DNA from: Fragilariopsis cylindrus CCMP1102
Lineage: Eukaryota; Bacillariophyta; Bacillariophyceae; Bacillariales; Bacillariaceae
Length of the DNA stretch: 64,000 nt
Direction of reading: 5' to 3'
NCBI GenBank assembly: GCA_900095095.1
Contig: FMBT01000306.1
Span: forward strand, 248,001 to 312,000
Shown: piece after piece, positions 53,597 to 64,000 of the stretch
Layout: each line of letters begins with the position of its first letter
Numbering within the stretch: the first letter of the stretch is position 1
Notes under the pieces: model-generated
The model's input: the letters and a program-made list of their open reading frames with translations, nothing else
Told to the model about the DNA's origin: nothing
Database searches by the model: none
Position numbers and translations under genes: made by a program

Positions 53597-56377
53597 TACT
53601 GTTATTTTTAGTTTGATTTGACTCTATATCGGTTGATTCATTCATATTTTTAAGTTTTTTCCTAGTATTTTTGGTACAATAATCTTTTGTCTAAATTGTA
53701 TTTATAAAGTATACTTTAAAAAAAGATTAAATCATCGTTCCCACCTAATACACTGTCTATACTATGCTCAGTAATGCTAATCCAGCGTAGAAATTGTTGT
53801 CACATAGAAACTGATCATCATTCTTAATTCCTGACAGTTTCCTACTTACTATAATTTTTCTCTTTTTGTTTCCGCTTATTTGGATTAGTAGCTACCATCA
53901 GATTGTCTTCCACATCACTATTGTCATCGTCACCCATGCTTCTAAAGAAGTCGTTTATATTGTCCTTGATGTTGTTATTCTTGCTGCTGATGATGTCTTG
54001 TTGTGCAAACCCAATGCTGATGATGCTGATGACGATAAGGATGGTAATAATTTTGATCAATATAAGTTTTGGAGGAAAGTCATCAAAAAAGAGGTCCCAT
54101 CTATCTAGCAGGTAGATAGATGCAGTAGGTATTGATTTGCAGGGATTGATACTAGTACAATTGAATACAAAAAAATACTTAGATAGAGTAAAAAGAATAC
54201 AAAACAACATTTTACACAATATTCATCATTGATCAAAAATGATGGTTGCAGCAATGATACCAACATGCCAACAGTGTGGCAGCTTATTATCACAGCTATT
54301 CAAGTATGGTATCATCAATGCTGGCACTAGCAGCAGTATTTCTATTATTATTTTCATTAGTAGTAGTAGTAGTAGTAGTAGTAGGTTATGAATAGTAAAA
54401 ACAAATTATGAACAACACACAGAATAAAGGAATCAGACCAAATATTTCGATTGTGTAAAAAATAACTAGAATATAAAATAGTAGACTAAAATTTGGCAAC
54501 ACAGTTATTATAACAACATTATGCTGCTGTCAATACTAAATTACAGTCAATCAAACTACAATCATCCACATTTCTTGAAAGCTTGCTAATTTTACTGTAA
54601 TGCCCTATGGAATTTTTTACTTTACACAACATACAACTGGCGTGCCACCTACTACTACAAGGATTATAATGTCATTCATCTGATCTAACTGGCATTTTCT
54701 TCTTCTTCTCTCTTCTTCTTCCATAGTAATTGACACATAATTTTAATGTTATTGTGGATGTTTGCCATCTTATTCTGTCAAGTCATTTGAAGTGGTTGAA
54801 ATGACATTGAGTTGCTGCTGCTGATGGACACTGTGTTTGTTCAATTTTAATTTTTGTTAGTTATTATTTCATCTCAAATGGAATTAGTAGGTAGATGCAT
54901 GCAATACGGGTTATTATTGCATACTAATGGTACTGTTGTTATTTTACCTACTGTTGATATCATTGGACATCACAATAGGTGCAACTTTGTTTTGTCCTTG
55001 CTCCTACTAGAGAATATTTTTCTTCTTCAAAAATTAGTCTGATCCCGGAAATTCAGTAGAAGTATCATGTAATGTGTCCAACCATATTGCATCATAATGT
55101 GTTATAAAAACTCATGTTGAATGTTGTTTATTATTAGTAGTACTACAAGTTGGTGATCCCCTAAACCAGTAGAGCTATCAAAATCCTTCTATTAGAATGT
55201 GTCACCTAGTACCTCTCCGGCTCCTTGACTAGCCTAGACTGCAGACATTGTGTTGCTGAAGAATAATAATGATAAACACTAACTGCTATGCAAACACTTA
55301 TATTGTATCATCAACTAAGACATCTTGGCAGCACTGTAATGAAATAAATTATAGATTGTACTGTACTTGTACAATGTACTATGATGCATTTGTAGGACTA
55401 ATCCAGATATACTTCAGCATGTATCTATCATACAGTACGGTATGTATTACCGTATGATGGCATCCACTTGTAAGGATCTCGTGTCACGGTGAATGGCCAG
55501 CCAACAAAAAATGGAATCCCACATGATTGTCACGCTCCTTCGATAAGTATTTTACACGTAAGAATATTTGTTTTTTGATTCATCAGTGTGCCACATTCCC
55601 TCTTACATAAACTGACGTCTTCTTTCTTCAACTGCAGCAGTTGATCGACATGACGTGTGATTACTCGATGACATCATCTTTCTTTTTACCTTGCGCGTTT
55701 GAAGATTTGAAGATTTTTATTTTGTTGCCGTTGGCAGGTGTTAAACGCGACACCGCATTAGATAAGATTTTAATAGGAGATTTAAGATTTTTGAGAGGTG
55801 AGCGATGTCGCGCGATGCGCAAGAATATGCACACCAGTAAAATAAACGTACTTCGAAGCAAGTACAAATTGTACGGGAAAAGAACTTTGGAATCTTCAAA
55901 AGTTCTTCTTTTTAATCTCGTTGTACAACGGTAACGTCACGTTACCGGTTACGCGAACGTTTTAGACACGCGATAAGATCACGTGTGATTTTACAGGTTT
56001 TTGATCTAGTACCGATAGGTCGTTTCATTGAACATACACAAAATCTACTGAAACGAATGTTGTCAAGAGAACCTACAAAGGATCGTATTCCATATCATCT
56101 GACAACAGTACAACCAATACAGCCATTACTTTAACTTCTTGGCGTTTGTTAAGATACAGTGATATACTGGAAACCAAATCAAAGGATTCGATCAAGCTCA
56201 TAATAATTCAAAAAATATTCCATCACAACATACCCATCATATCACATCATCGGCGATCGTTCAGTTGACACTTATTATACTAATTTTCCAGGACCTTTTT
56301 TACTGTATCATTCACTCAAGCATTTCAATAAACCTAACGAATCCATCAAATCAATAATAAATCATCATCATCCCATC
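53597..56377. other. 2.8-kb gene desert
   Basis: No well-supported gene is visible. An (AGT)n microsatellite lies at ~54356-54382. Open frames at 53842-54219 (minus; hydrophobic with an acidic/basic tail, NINDFFRSMGDDDNSDVED) and 55641-55934 (plus) have no recognisable domains; the first is the more plausible of the two. Confidence 0.5.
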
Positions 56378-58535
56378 ATGCAGGATTATAGTTGTCAGTT
56401 TTGGTACGCACGTCTCATTCTTGTGACATTGATTATATGTTCCAACACGGAGGGATGTTTCGCATTTCCTCCAAAGCCAAGGTCGCAAGGTGGTAAAGTC
56501 AATCGTCCTGCTAAGGTTCCGTTTGACACCCGTGGGAATACACAAACATTCCACAGAAGGCACGTCACCGATACCGACGATCATTCTACTGCCGTTTCTG
56601 CTTCGAAATCTTATTCGTCGTCCGAATCTTCATCTTCATCTCCTATTATTCCATCACCGGTAAGATATTATTCTCCCGACAATAACACTCGATTACATCA
56701 ACATAATCCTTCTCGACGACGTCAACATCCACAACACTCTGCATCATCATCATCATCATCATCACTACGACAAAGTTCAATTCCTCTTGAATTTGATCGT
56801 TCTACAAGGGAACAAGGTAAAGATATAATTGGAGCTGATCCAACATCACGTGTTTCAACTGTCGTCGATTCAGCATGGTTTGCTGTATCAAAGAAACTTG
56901 AAGTATTGACACCATTATCTGCACGAACAACTTTACAACGACGACGTCGTCGTTTACTACTTCTGAACCGAAGACGTACTTTCGCTCGAGCATCGCCTTC
57001 TGTTCCGTTCGTGGAACCCATGAAAGAAACGAATACCAAATCGCCTTCTGTTCCATTCGTGGAACTCACGAAAAAAACGAATACCAAAAAGATCGAAAAG
57101 ATGGATGAGAAACTATCTAAGATGGACGTTGCTATGTTTGTTACGTACTTCTGTAATATTGCTGTTGTAACATTGTCGGTAGTGACTGTTCCTGCTATGG
57201 CAATTGAACATAATTTAACACCCCGTGCAACAGCTGCTTTTTGTGCAGGTGTTGCTAGCTTAGCACCACTTGGTGGTGTTGTTGGGAAACTTGTGAATGG
57301 ATTTGTTTGTCAACATTTAGGCGGACAACGTTCATCTTGGATATATCTATTAGCTTTGTCGGCTTTGAGTTTATCTATGTCATTTTCAAGATCATTAGCA
57401 CCAGTTGGATTATGTCTAATTGGATTCGAATTCCTATCGAGTATCCAATGGACGTCAGTATGTCACGTGTTAGATCAAAACTATCGTACAAAACCACAAA
57501 AAATGGCAAAAGGAATTGCTCTTTTAAGTTTATCAAGTACAATTGGTGCATTAGTTGCCAAAACAGTCGGTGCGGGAATGCTTCAAGCGACCAATTGGAG
57601 GACAGTTAGTCGGTTGGGTTCATTAGTTGCATTGCTTGGTGCTTCTACTATGTACTTAGGTGGAGGGAAATACCAAAAACCGGTAGCACTAAAAAAGGAT
57701 AATGTATTAAGTGTCATTGGGGGCCAACAAAAGCAATCCCCATTTTCATCGCTGACTACGATTATGAAAAGTCCTGTCTTTTGGATGATAGGAATAGGAC
57801 ATTCATTGGGATATCTTGCACGAGGGAGTGACCGTTTGTTAGGACCCTTTTTGCAGCAAGCTGGTGGTATTTCAGGTAAGTTTACATATCCTGTATGTTA
57901 TGTTTGATGAGATACGATACACTTATTCGTCGTACTTGTACAGATCCTTTAATTCTCTTCTTCTAACTTGATTGACCTTCTATATTCATACATCTATCTA
58001 TCGCTCCGCAGGTAGCATGGCAGCTGGATTGACGACTTCTGTGACGATGGGATTTCTCATTGGACTTTTACAGGGCAATGCCTTCTCCAAGATGGAATCC
58101 GTTAAGGAAAAGATGACCATGATCAAAAAAAGTTACGTCGTTTCGGTCTTATCAACTATGGGGTTGGCAGTTTGTGGAATCAATGGCATAAGCAGATTCG
58201 TTGGTGGGAGCTCCAACATCGTCGCTGCAGCCATTACGGTGTTTTCAGGTATCATCGCAAGTACCGTTTCATTCCAATTTTATCAATTTCCAAATTTAGT
58301 TTCTGCTACCGTATTCCCTGAAAGTTCTGCAGTCTCGTTATCTCTCTTTGATGCAGTAGGATTTTTCGTTACAGCCAGTGTCTTGGGTGTTAACAAGCGT
58401 CTTCTTGCTAACTTTGGATGGTTCACCGCATGGGCATTCATGGCTGTAATTTTTGGTATCGGTGGTGCTGTAATGACACATTCTATCGAACCCGTTTTGA
58501 TTCAATCACAAAAGAATCAACGACGACGAAGATAA
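56378..58535 (+). CDS. Plastid-targeted major facilitator superfamily transporter
   Basis: Two exons (56378-57875 and 58012-58535; GTAAGT...CGCAG intron of 136 bp), 673 residues. The signal peptide ends GCFAFPPKP, a plastid-import motif, followed by a long Ser/Arg-rich transit region with a 16-residue tandem repeat (SPSVPFVE(P/L)(M/T)K(E/K)TNTK). About twelve hydrophobic helices follow: MFVTYFCNIAVVTLSVVTV, AAFCAGVASLAPLGGVVGKLVNG, SWIYLLALSALSLSMSFS and IALLSLSSTIGALVAKTVGAG up to FTAWAFMAVIFGIGGAVM. The helix 2-3 loop GKLVNGFVCQHLGGQRS fits the MFS GxxxDRxGRR-type signature in diverged form. The substrate is unknown. The location is probably the inner plastid envelope. Confidence 0.75.
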
Positions 58536-59006
58536 GAAACAACATTATTAACTAAATCAAGCTTATCAATCACATAACGCACAAGGAGAACAGGGGAGAC
58601 AACAACGATCTGTTGTTGCCTCGGTTCTCTCATTCTCTCTCTCACAGATGCATTCACACTCGAATACTTCTGGCAACGACAACAAAGTATGTATAGAATA
58701 GAAGAAATAAAATAAAACATGTAAAATTAGCACACAACTTCCATTTACAATTATCTACAATTAGTAATATTATATATATTATACAATCTTGTAAATAAAT
58801 GAGAGCTTAGTTAGCGCCTTTGATGACGATCTTAGAATTACCGTTGATGTTCAAATGTGATGTGATGTCCCACTCGCCGATCAAAACCCGACAAACACAT
58901 AATTGTTGATTACATTAATGGGTATTACTATACTGAATGTTAACATAGAACAAAGATACAAGAAACATTTCTCGACAAGGATCGGAAACGAATTAGCTTT
59001 TGCTTT
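58536..59006. other. Spacer with a possible orphan minus-strand exon
   Basis: On the minus strand, ~58809-58900 can encode RVLIGEWDITSHLNINGNSK followed by IVIKGAN and a stop. The sequence looks protein-like, but no upstream exon is visible before the next gene begins. It could be an orphan fragment or chance. Confidence 0.25.
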
Positions 59007-60646
59007 TTGGCAGCAATGATAGCATATGGATCCTTAAATTTCTCCATTCTCCTCCTACACCTTACTACTGCTACCGCCTTCCTACCCAATGATAGGTGTA
59101 TTGTACCGACGAGGTCGTCTTCAGCGTCGGCTTTGAATATTATCTTCTATAGTAAAACGATCGATGAAGAACAGTTCATCACAACGTCGCTGCAAAAAAA
59201 TTCTCTATTTTCTGGTATGCCTATACCGCAACTGAAAGAATTGGCCGACGCATTCGAAGAAAAACACGCAACGAAAGATGAGAATATTATATCACAGGGT
59301 GATACATGTGTTGGTGGTTATGTTTATTTAGTTGCCGAGGGGAAATGTCAAGTGCTAGTAGATGGAAATGAAGTTCCCGATCCATATGGAACGATCGGAC
59401 CGGAAGAATTATTTGGTGAACTTGGTATCCTCTATGAAGAAACTAGAGCAGCTACAGTATCGGCCAGCACGTCATCTGTTACATATTATCAAATATTAGG
59501 TGAAACTTTCAAAAGTGTATTACGGTCAAATTCCAATAGATCCTGGCGTACATCAACGCTGCAAGAAATCGATGAAGCGATCAATCAAGTTTCGGGTACA
59601 CACGCACTTATGGAGGGGATATCATCGCCCCATACAATCCTGAAGCAACTTGGATGTGGAAACAGTATACAGGAACGATACTAAAAATAAGTTCGAAGGC
59701 AGTACTGGCTAATATGTTCGCGTGTTTTATCTTTGTGATTTATGCTAGGCACGCATCAGGCGAGACGTTACTCCTAGATTTCAGTGGTGCTCCTGACCAA
59801 ACGCTCCCTTTCGTCCAGCGCTTACATCTTGTAGGTGAGGTTTGGGATATAGATAAGAATCTGACAACCTTTGTTCTTACTTTCTTTGTCAACCAAAGCT
59901 TTACTTTTTGGAAAAAAGTTTATCAGATAGCACGTGATGTACAAGGGAATCTAAATAATTTTAACCTTGTACTTGCGACAAGTGTAAAACGGGATAAGAA
60001 TGGTGCACTTCCGGAAGAATCTAAAAAATTCCTAGACGACGTTGGCTGTTACAGTCGTTTATTTCATATACTAATGTGGGCGAGCAAATCGACACGATTC
60101 TCATCGTTGGCCACACCCGAAGGTCTAACGAGAATGGAAAGCCGTGGTCTTATGACTGCGAGGCAACTTGATGTATTCAATAGTTTAGAATTACCAACTG
60201 ATCAGCTATTCACCGCTCCCTTGGAATGGATGATGATACGTTCGATTCGGGCCATGGATGAAGGAGTACTCGCCTCTGACACCAGTACAAAAGGAATGTT
60301 GCTCAGACAGCTGACTTCTATCCGAAATCCTACTGTGCCATATCCACCGGACGAGTGGTCGAATGCCCCTGGCGTACACTCACTTGGTCCAGATACTAGT
60401 TGACACGTTCGTACTGTCTGCACCGATAGCATTATATGCAGATTTAGGAGATTATTCAATTATTGCTGTAGGTGCGATCACATTGTTTTATTCTGGACTG
60501 AATAATTTAGCAAGATCTTCTTAGATCCACTAAACAATGAAAATTTCTGTGAAAATGCTATCGTTATGGATTTGGGCGTGCTCATACGAGAGAGCAATGA
60601 ATGTTCAACACAATGGAAAAGATCTGGCGCCAATTTGCCCTTTTGA
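59007..60646 (+). CDS. Plastid-targeted cyclic-nucleotide-binding domain fused to a bestrophin-like channel (frameshifted)
   Basis: The signal peptide ends TTATAFLPND (plastid motif). Residues ~60-190 are a CNBD/CAP fold: LFSGMPIPQLKELADAFEEKH, IISQGDTCVGGYVYLVAEGK, GPEELFGELGILYEETRAATVSA. After a one-base shift near 59633, YNPEATWMWKQYTGTILKIS opens a bestrophin-like domain: LTTFVLTFFVNQSFTFWKKV, RLFHILMWASKST, then (shift near 60380) AYTHLVQILVDTFVLSAPIALYAD, FYSGLNNLA, and (shift near 60520) KIFLDPLNNENF. Bestrophins are anion channels; algal thylakoid bestrophins carry bicarbonate or chloride. In the CNBD, the RAA site with the preceding FGELG suggests a real cNMP pocket. The reading as one gene rests on colinearity and on a spacing too small for another promoter. 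Confidence 0.7.
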
Positions 60647-60797
60647 TATTATACGACGGCATTCGCTGAAATTATATTGCTTAGCTAGCTAGAATTGATC
60701 GTTTCTTCGAGGCGATCTAATAGTCAAAATAATTATGATGCACTGTTTATTTATTATTAACTAAAGTACAGTGAATTATTGATTTACTGAATTGAAT

Positions 60798-62899
60798 TTA
60801 TACCATCTGTCGATGCTGCTTTATTTGTGATAACAAAACACAGAATTCTTCCTGATTGATTACCCCATTCTCATCCGTATCGATGGATGCAATCATTTCA
60901 TTCACAACAAGATCAACCGGTTCATATCCAAATGCCTTTGTCATCATTGTTTTTATTTCATGTTTGTCTAGTACACCATCTTTATTTAAATCGTATTCGT
61001 CAAACAATCGTTTGAAGTCATCAATGTCGTTGCTTTCGTCGTTGCTGTTGCTGTTTCGTTGTTGTCGGATATTACCCCCAACAAGCTGGAACCATTGATC
61101 AGCCATACTAGGTTCTAGGTCTAACTGGGTTGTAACGACATCCTCATCATCATCTGAAATTCCAAGCCATTGACTTGACAAGTATTTCGTACTTGACATT
61201 TCTCCTAATCTTGACCTTGTCCGATCGAAGGCGAATACTTCGTCTTGTTGGAACGATTCTTTATCTTCGACTTGGAATATTTCTTCGACACTATCGGCAT
61301 TCGTTTGTAAGAGTATTCGTACCTTCCATTCATACATAGAATCTACGAAGGTAATAAACCGTCGTAACCAATTAATTTCATTCACAGTCATTTTGGGTAT
61401 CCCATAAACGATCACGGTCGAAAATTGTTGTCCAATAACTAAATAATCCGCCGCGCCTAATGCCTTTTGACATAGATCTTCAAATGAGAACATACAAACC
61501 GATTTAGGTTTACAAGCCATCGGTATTTTAACCTTCCGACCTTGTGTTGTTAACGTAGTTGGATTACTCGGACGTCCACGTGTCCTTTCATAGAATAAAT
61601 TTTGTACTACCTTCTTTTGATCTTTACCACAAAAATATGCCTGCTTCGCACGTGTCTTCTTTTTCTTCTCTGATTGTTTGACGGTGCTTCCGTTCGTAGC
61701 TTCAATTTCGGCGTCGTCGTCGTCGTCGTCATCTTCGTCGTCTTGAGCAGAAATTACCATCCTATAATCAGTTTCATTTGCCATTAAACTAACAATTTCA
61801 CATCGTTCTTCCATTAAATCAATAAATGGCAAGAATCGATCACGTTGTAATCCATTTTTGTATAGGTCACTTGGTGGTCGGTTGGATGTTGTTACTAATA
61901 CGCAACCTTTTTTCCATAACTGGGTAAATAATTCTTTTAATATCATTGCATCAGCAACATCTGTTACTTGGAATTCATCTAAACATAATAATTTACCTGA
62001 TGATAATATATGATCAACAACAGGATCAATTAAATTACCATCTTCAATACCAGCCTCTTTTCGTTCCTTTCGTGATGTATGCATAAATTGATGCACATTT
62101 AACATAAATTTATGATAATGAACAATTTGTTTATCATTATGATGATTATGGTTACTACTACTACTACTACTACTAATAGGATCATTATTATTATTAGTAG
62201 TAGCAGTAGTATCGTCGAGAGCATGAAAAAATAATTCCATTAAAAATGTTTTACCACAACCAACACCACCGTATGTATATGCACCTTTAATCATATTGGA
62301 ATCGTCTATCGTCAACGTCGTCGTTGTGTCGCTATTATCGGACGTACCACCAAAAAAGTGACCAAAGAACGAAGTAGAATATGATTGTTGTTGTTGTTGT
62401 TCTTCTTCTATTTTTTGTCCATTGTTGTTGTTGCTGCTATCATTATTATTATCACTGTTCATAAGATCACGATATATACGATCAAGTTCCTTTGCTGCAC
62501 GTAGTTGATCCGGATCTGGTTGAACATCCCCATCAGTAATCAAATCACGTAATTTTTTTGATACAGGACCTTCATCGTCAATATCCGAAGAAGAAGAAAA
62601 CGATCGATGATGATGATGATGATGAATGGGTGGTGGTAGTAAAGAATAGGAGGATGACGACAACGACAATGACGTGGATTTCAATGTCAATGTCGGTATT
62701 TGCTTTATAATAGTATTGTCTGTTGAGGTTGTTACTGAGAATGAAGATAACAGCGATGATAATGTTGATGTTGATGATGATGTCGATGATGATGTTGGTA
62801 ACGGGCGACGTAAATTGCCTACTCTGTTGACGCTACTACCACCCCTTTACGTGTAATATTTGCAATGATGATTCCAAATCTTGTAGTCGTGCAACCCAT
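60798..62899 (-). CDS. AFG1/ZapE-family AAA ATPase with C-terminal EF-hands
   Basis: The long frame (60798-62690) encodes Walker A GGVGCGKT, HYHKFMLNVHQFMHTSRKER, Walker B KLLCLDEFQVTDVADAMIL and the sensor LVTTSNRPPSDLYKNGLQRDRFLPFI, which define AFG1 (LACE1). AFG1 is a mitochondrial inner-membrane ATPase in protein quality control. The last ~75 residues add a pair of EF-hands: DEYDLNKDGVLDKHEI (complete) and DTDENGVINQEEF, so calcium control is possible. The first ATG is likely at 62897-62899 (MGCTTRFGIIIANITRKG); one added base in a G-run near 62845 joins it to the long frame through an Arg/Ser-rich presequence-like stretch. 60798-62690 alone lacks an ATG start. Confidence 0.8.
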
Positions 62900-63706
62900 T
62901 ATTGCAGTTTATTATTAATTGTGTTGTCGGCGGTTGGACACGTAAAAATATAGATGAATTCTTTATAATTATTTGTTATTATCGTTCGTTCACGATCGAA
63001 CGGTCGACTATCTTCAATCTACACGGGTACTACTGTAGCTAGCTATCGTTATTTCGATTGATTTGATTTTGATTCGATTCGTTCACTCTTCTACGCCGAT
63101 GCTGAAGAATCGCTAGTAAAGTTGAACGTTAGGTATGAGTACATATGTTTTCTTTTTGCTGAGATTGATGGCTTATAACTACGAAGTAAGCTCAACTAAT
63201 CAAACTCAATACCTTATTGCTTGGCTTGGCTGAGTACAGTACTAGTACTGTAAATCATGCATGCATGTGCCTGTGCAATTGCGATTGTTCTCGTCATGAT
63301 GTAGTGAAAAAAATAATTGCTTAACGTTCAGGATTCATTAATTAAATCGAGACATCTGCCTAATCACAGTTGCTTTCATTCGTGATGAATCATGTCTGCT
63401 TACACCTACGTACGATAGCTAATATCATACTATGAAGCATACCCTAACAACTCTACTCAAAGAAAGAAGATCGCATAAAATGTACATCCTTCAACAATAA
63501 TAATAATAAAGAAGGACGATTATGTCACAGCCAGAAAAGTATAAGACGACAGAAAGAAGTCGAATCGAAGATTTTTTCCATTACATTTCAATTATTGGTG
63601 GTATATGTAAAGTCAAAAAAAAGGACAGATCTACTGTACTCGCTTCTCGAAACATTCCCTGTTAGGAGAAGATTACAAAAATAAGAGAGGTGACCATCGG
63701 AAAGCA
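62900..63706. promoter_or_regulatory. Divergent intergenic region
   Basis: This 807-bp region lies between the AFG1 gene (minus) and the final plus-strand gene. It contains short palindromes (ATGCATGCAT near 63258) and an AATAAT run near 63497. No gene was seen. Confidence 0.35.
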
Positions 63707-64000
63707 ATGGAGGATCGTAACGTTAGTAGATCGTCGTCGAATAATAATAATAATAATAATAATAAGCGTATTCGTCCAAGAATAGGAAGAAGAAGAAGAA
63801 GAATATGTTTTGTTGGTTGGAGTAATGGTGATAGAATAGTAGTTCCGACGATGACCTCGACGTTGTCCAGGAAGATGTTTTCGGTACTAATCATAACTTT
63901 TATAATAAGTCTGGTAGTACCAATCGTTACGCCTAATACCTGCTGCTGCTCGGCATTCGTTGCATTGTCATCACCGGTAATACAATCGTCATCGTCATCG
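63707..64000 (+). CDS. Start of a plastid-targeted protein gene, cut by the window edge
   Basis: The ATG at 63707 opens a frame that runs to the end of the window (98 codons). It begins MEDRNVSRSSS, a poly-Asn tract and an Arg-rich segment (RRRRRICFVGW), then a hydrophobic signal anchor (MFSVLIITFIISLVVPIV) followed by CCCSAFVALSSP, a typical plastid-import motif. The poly-Asn tract is an (AAT)8 repeat. The functional domain lies beyond the window. A downstream ATG (63872) could be the true start, giving a conventional short signal peptide. Confidence 0.55.
   Translation, partial: MEDRNVSRSSSNNNNNNNNKRIRPRIGRRRRRICFVGWSNGDRIVVPTMTSTLSRKMFSVLIITFIISLVVPIVTPNTCCCSAFVALSSPVIQSSSSS

Noticed and set aside
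53842-54219. 125-codon minus-strand frame with a hydrophobic centre and polar tail
   Set aside because: Slightly protein-like at its C-terminus, but no family, no conserved motif and a long AT-rich context; left as a possibility in the spacer note.
1-64000. tRNA, rRNA, snRNA, CRISPR or prokaryotic operon
   Set aside because: I looked for TTCGA-loop tRNA arms, conserved rRNA cores, regular spacer-repeat arrays and Shine-Dalgarno-linked gene strings, and found none.

Overview
This window is nuclear DNA from a photosynthetic stramenopile, almost certainly a diatom. About ten predicted proteins begin with a signal peptide followed by the diatom plastid-import motif (ASAFAP type, an aromatic residue right after the cleavage site; for example SAFAFAP, CFAFPP, TAFLPN, GFAFRH). 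Introns are short (about 77-235 bp) with GTACGT or GTAAGT donors. Proteins are rich in Asn, Asp and Ser tracts encoded by triplet repeats. Genes are monocistronic on both strands, separated by AT-rich spacers. I see no rRNA, tRNA, CRISPR array or prokaryotic operon.

Layout. 1-3.4 kb is gene-poor and holds a ~189-bp tandem repeat inside a 2.8-kb interval bounded by short inverted repeats. 3.4-11.9 kb: an F-box/cytochrome b5 protein, an FNR-like plastid reductase, a thylakoid-lumen protein ending in a WW-like motif, a polytopic membrane protein and a decayed methyltransferase. 12.5-21.4 kb: a plastid ABC1 kinase/beta-lactamase-like fusion, an ATP-grasp protein, a HAM1-like/xanthine phosphoribosyltransferase fusion and a DCC thiol oxidoreductase. 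21.9-31.2 kb: a BRCA1-like RING-BRCT protein, a TPR protein and a gamma-glutamylcyclotransferase-fold protein. 31.6-39.5 kb: a plastid SAP protein with six CysRS-like repeats, a YadA-head-like repeat protein, a nuclear basic protein and a beta-propeller-like membrane protein. 40-47 kb: secreted proteins (a tandem SOD-like protein and others) among recent local duplications, plus two damaged signalling genes. 47.3-64 kb: a NYN ribonuclease-like protein, a mercaptopyruvate sulfurtransferase, a secreted unknown, a 2.8-kb gene desert, a plastid MFS transporter, a CNBD-bestrophin fusion, an AFG1 ATPase with C-terminal EF-hands and the start of another plastid-targeted gene.

The genes do not form one pathway. 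What recurs is domain fusion: F-box+cyt b5, ABC1K+beta-lactamase, HAM1-like+XPRT, CNBD+bestrophin, AFG1+EF-hand and RING+Tudor-like+BRCT. Many otherwise well-conserved genes carry one-base frameshifts, mostly explained by a single missing base and often in homopolymers. I read most of these as uncorrected long-read assembly errors. The methyltransferase and phosphatase loci look truly broken.

All domain names come from reading the translated sequence against remembered family motifs. No database search was possible, so the less common families are tentative.
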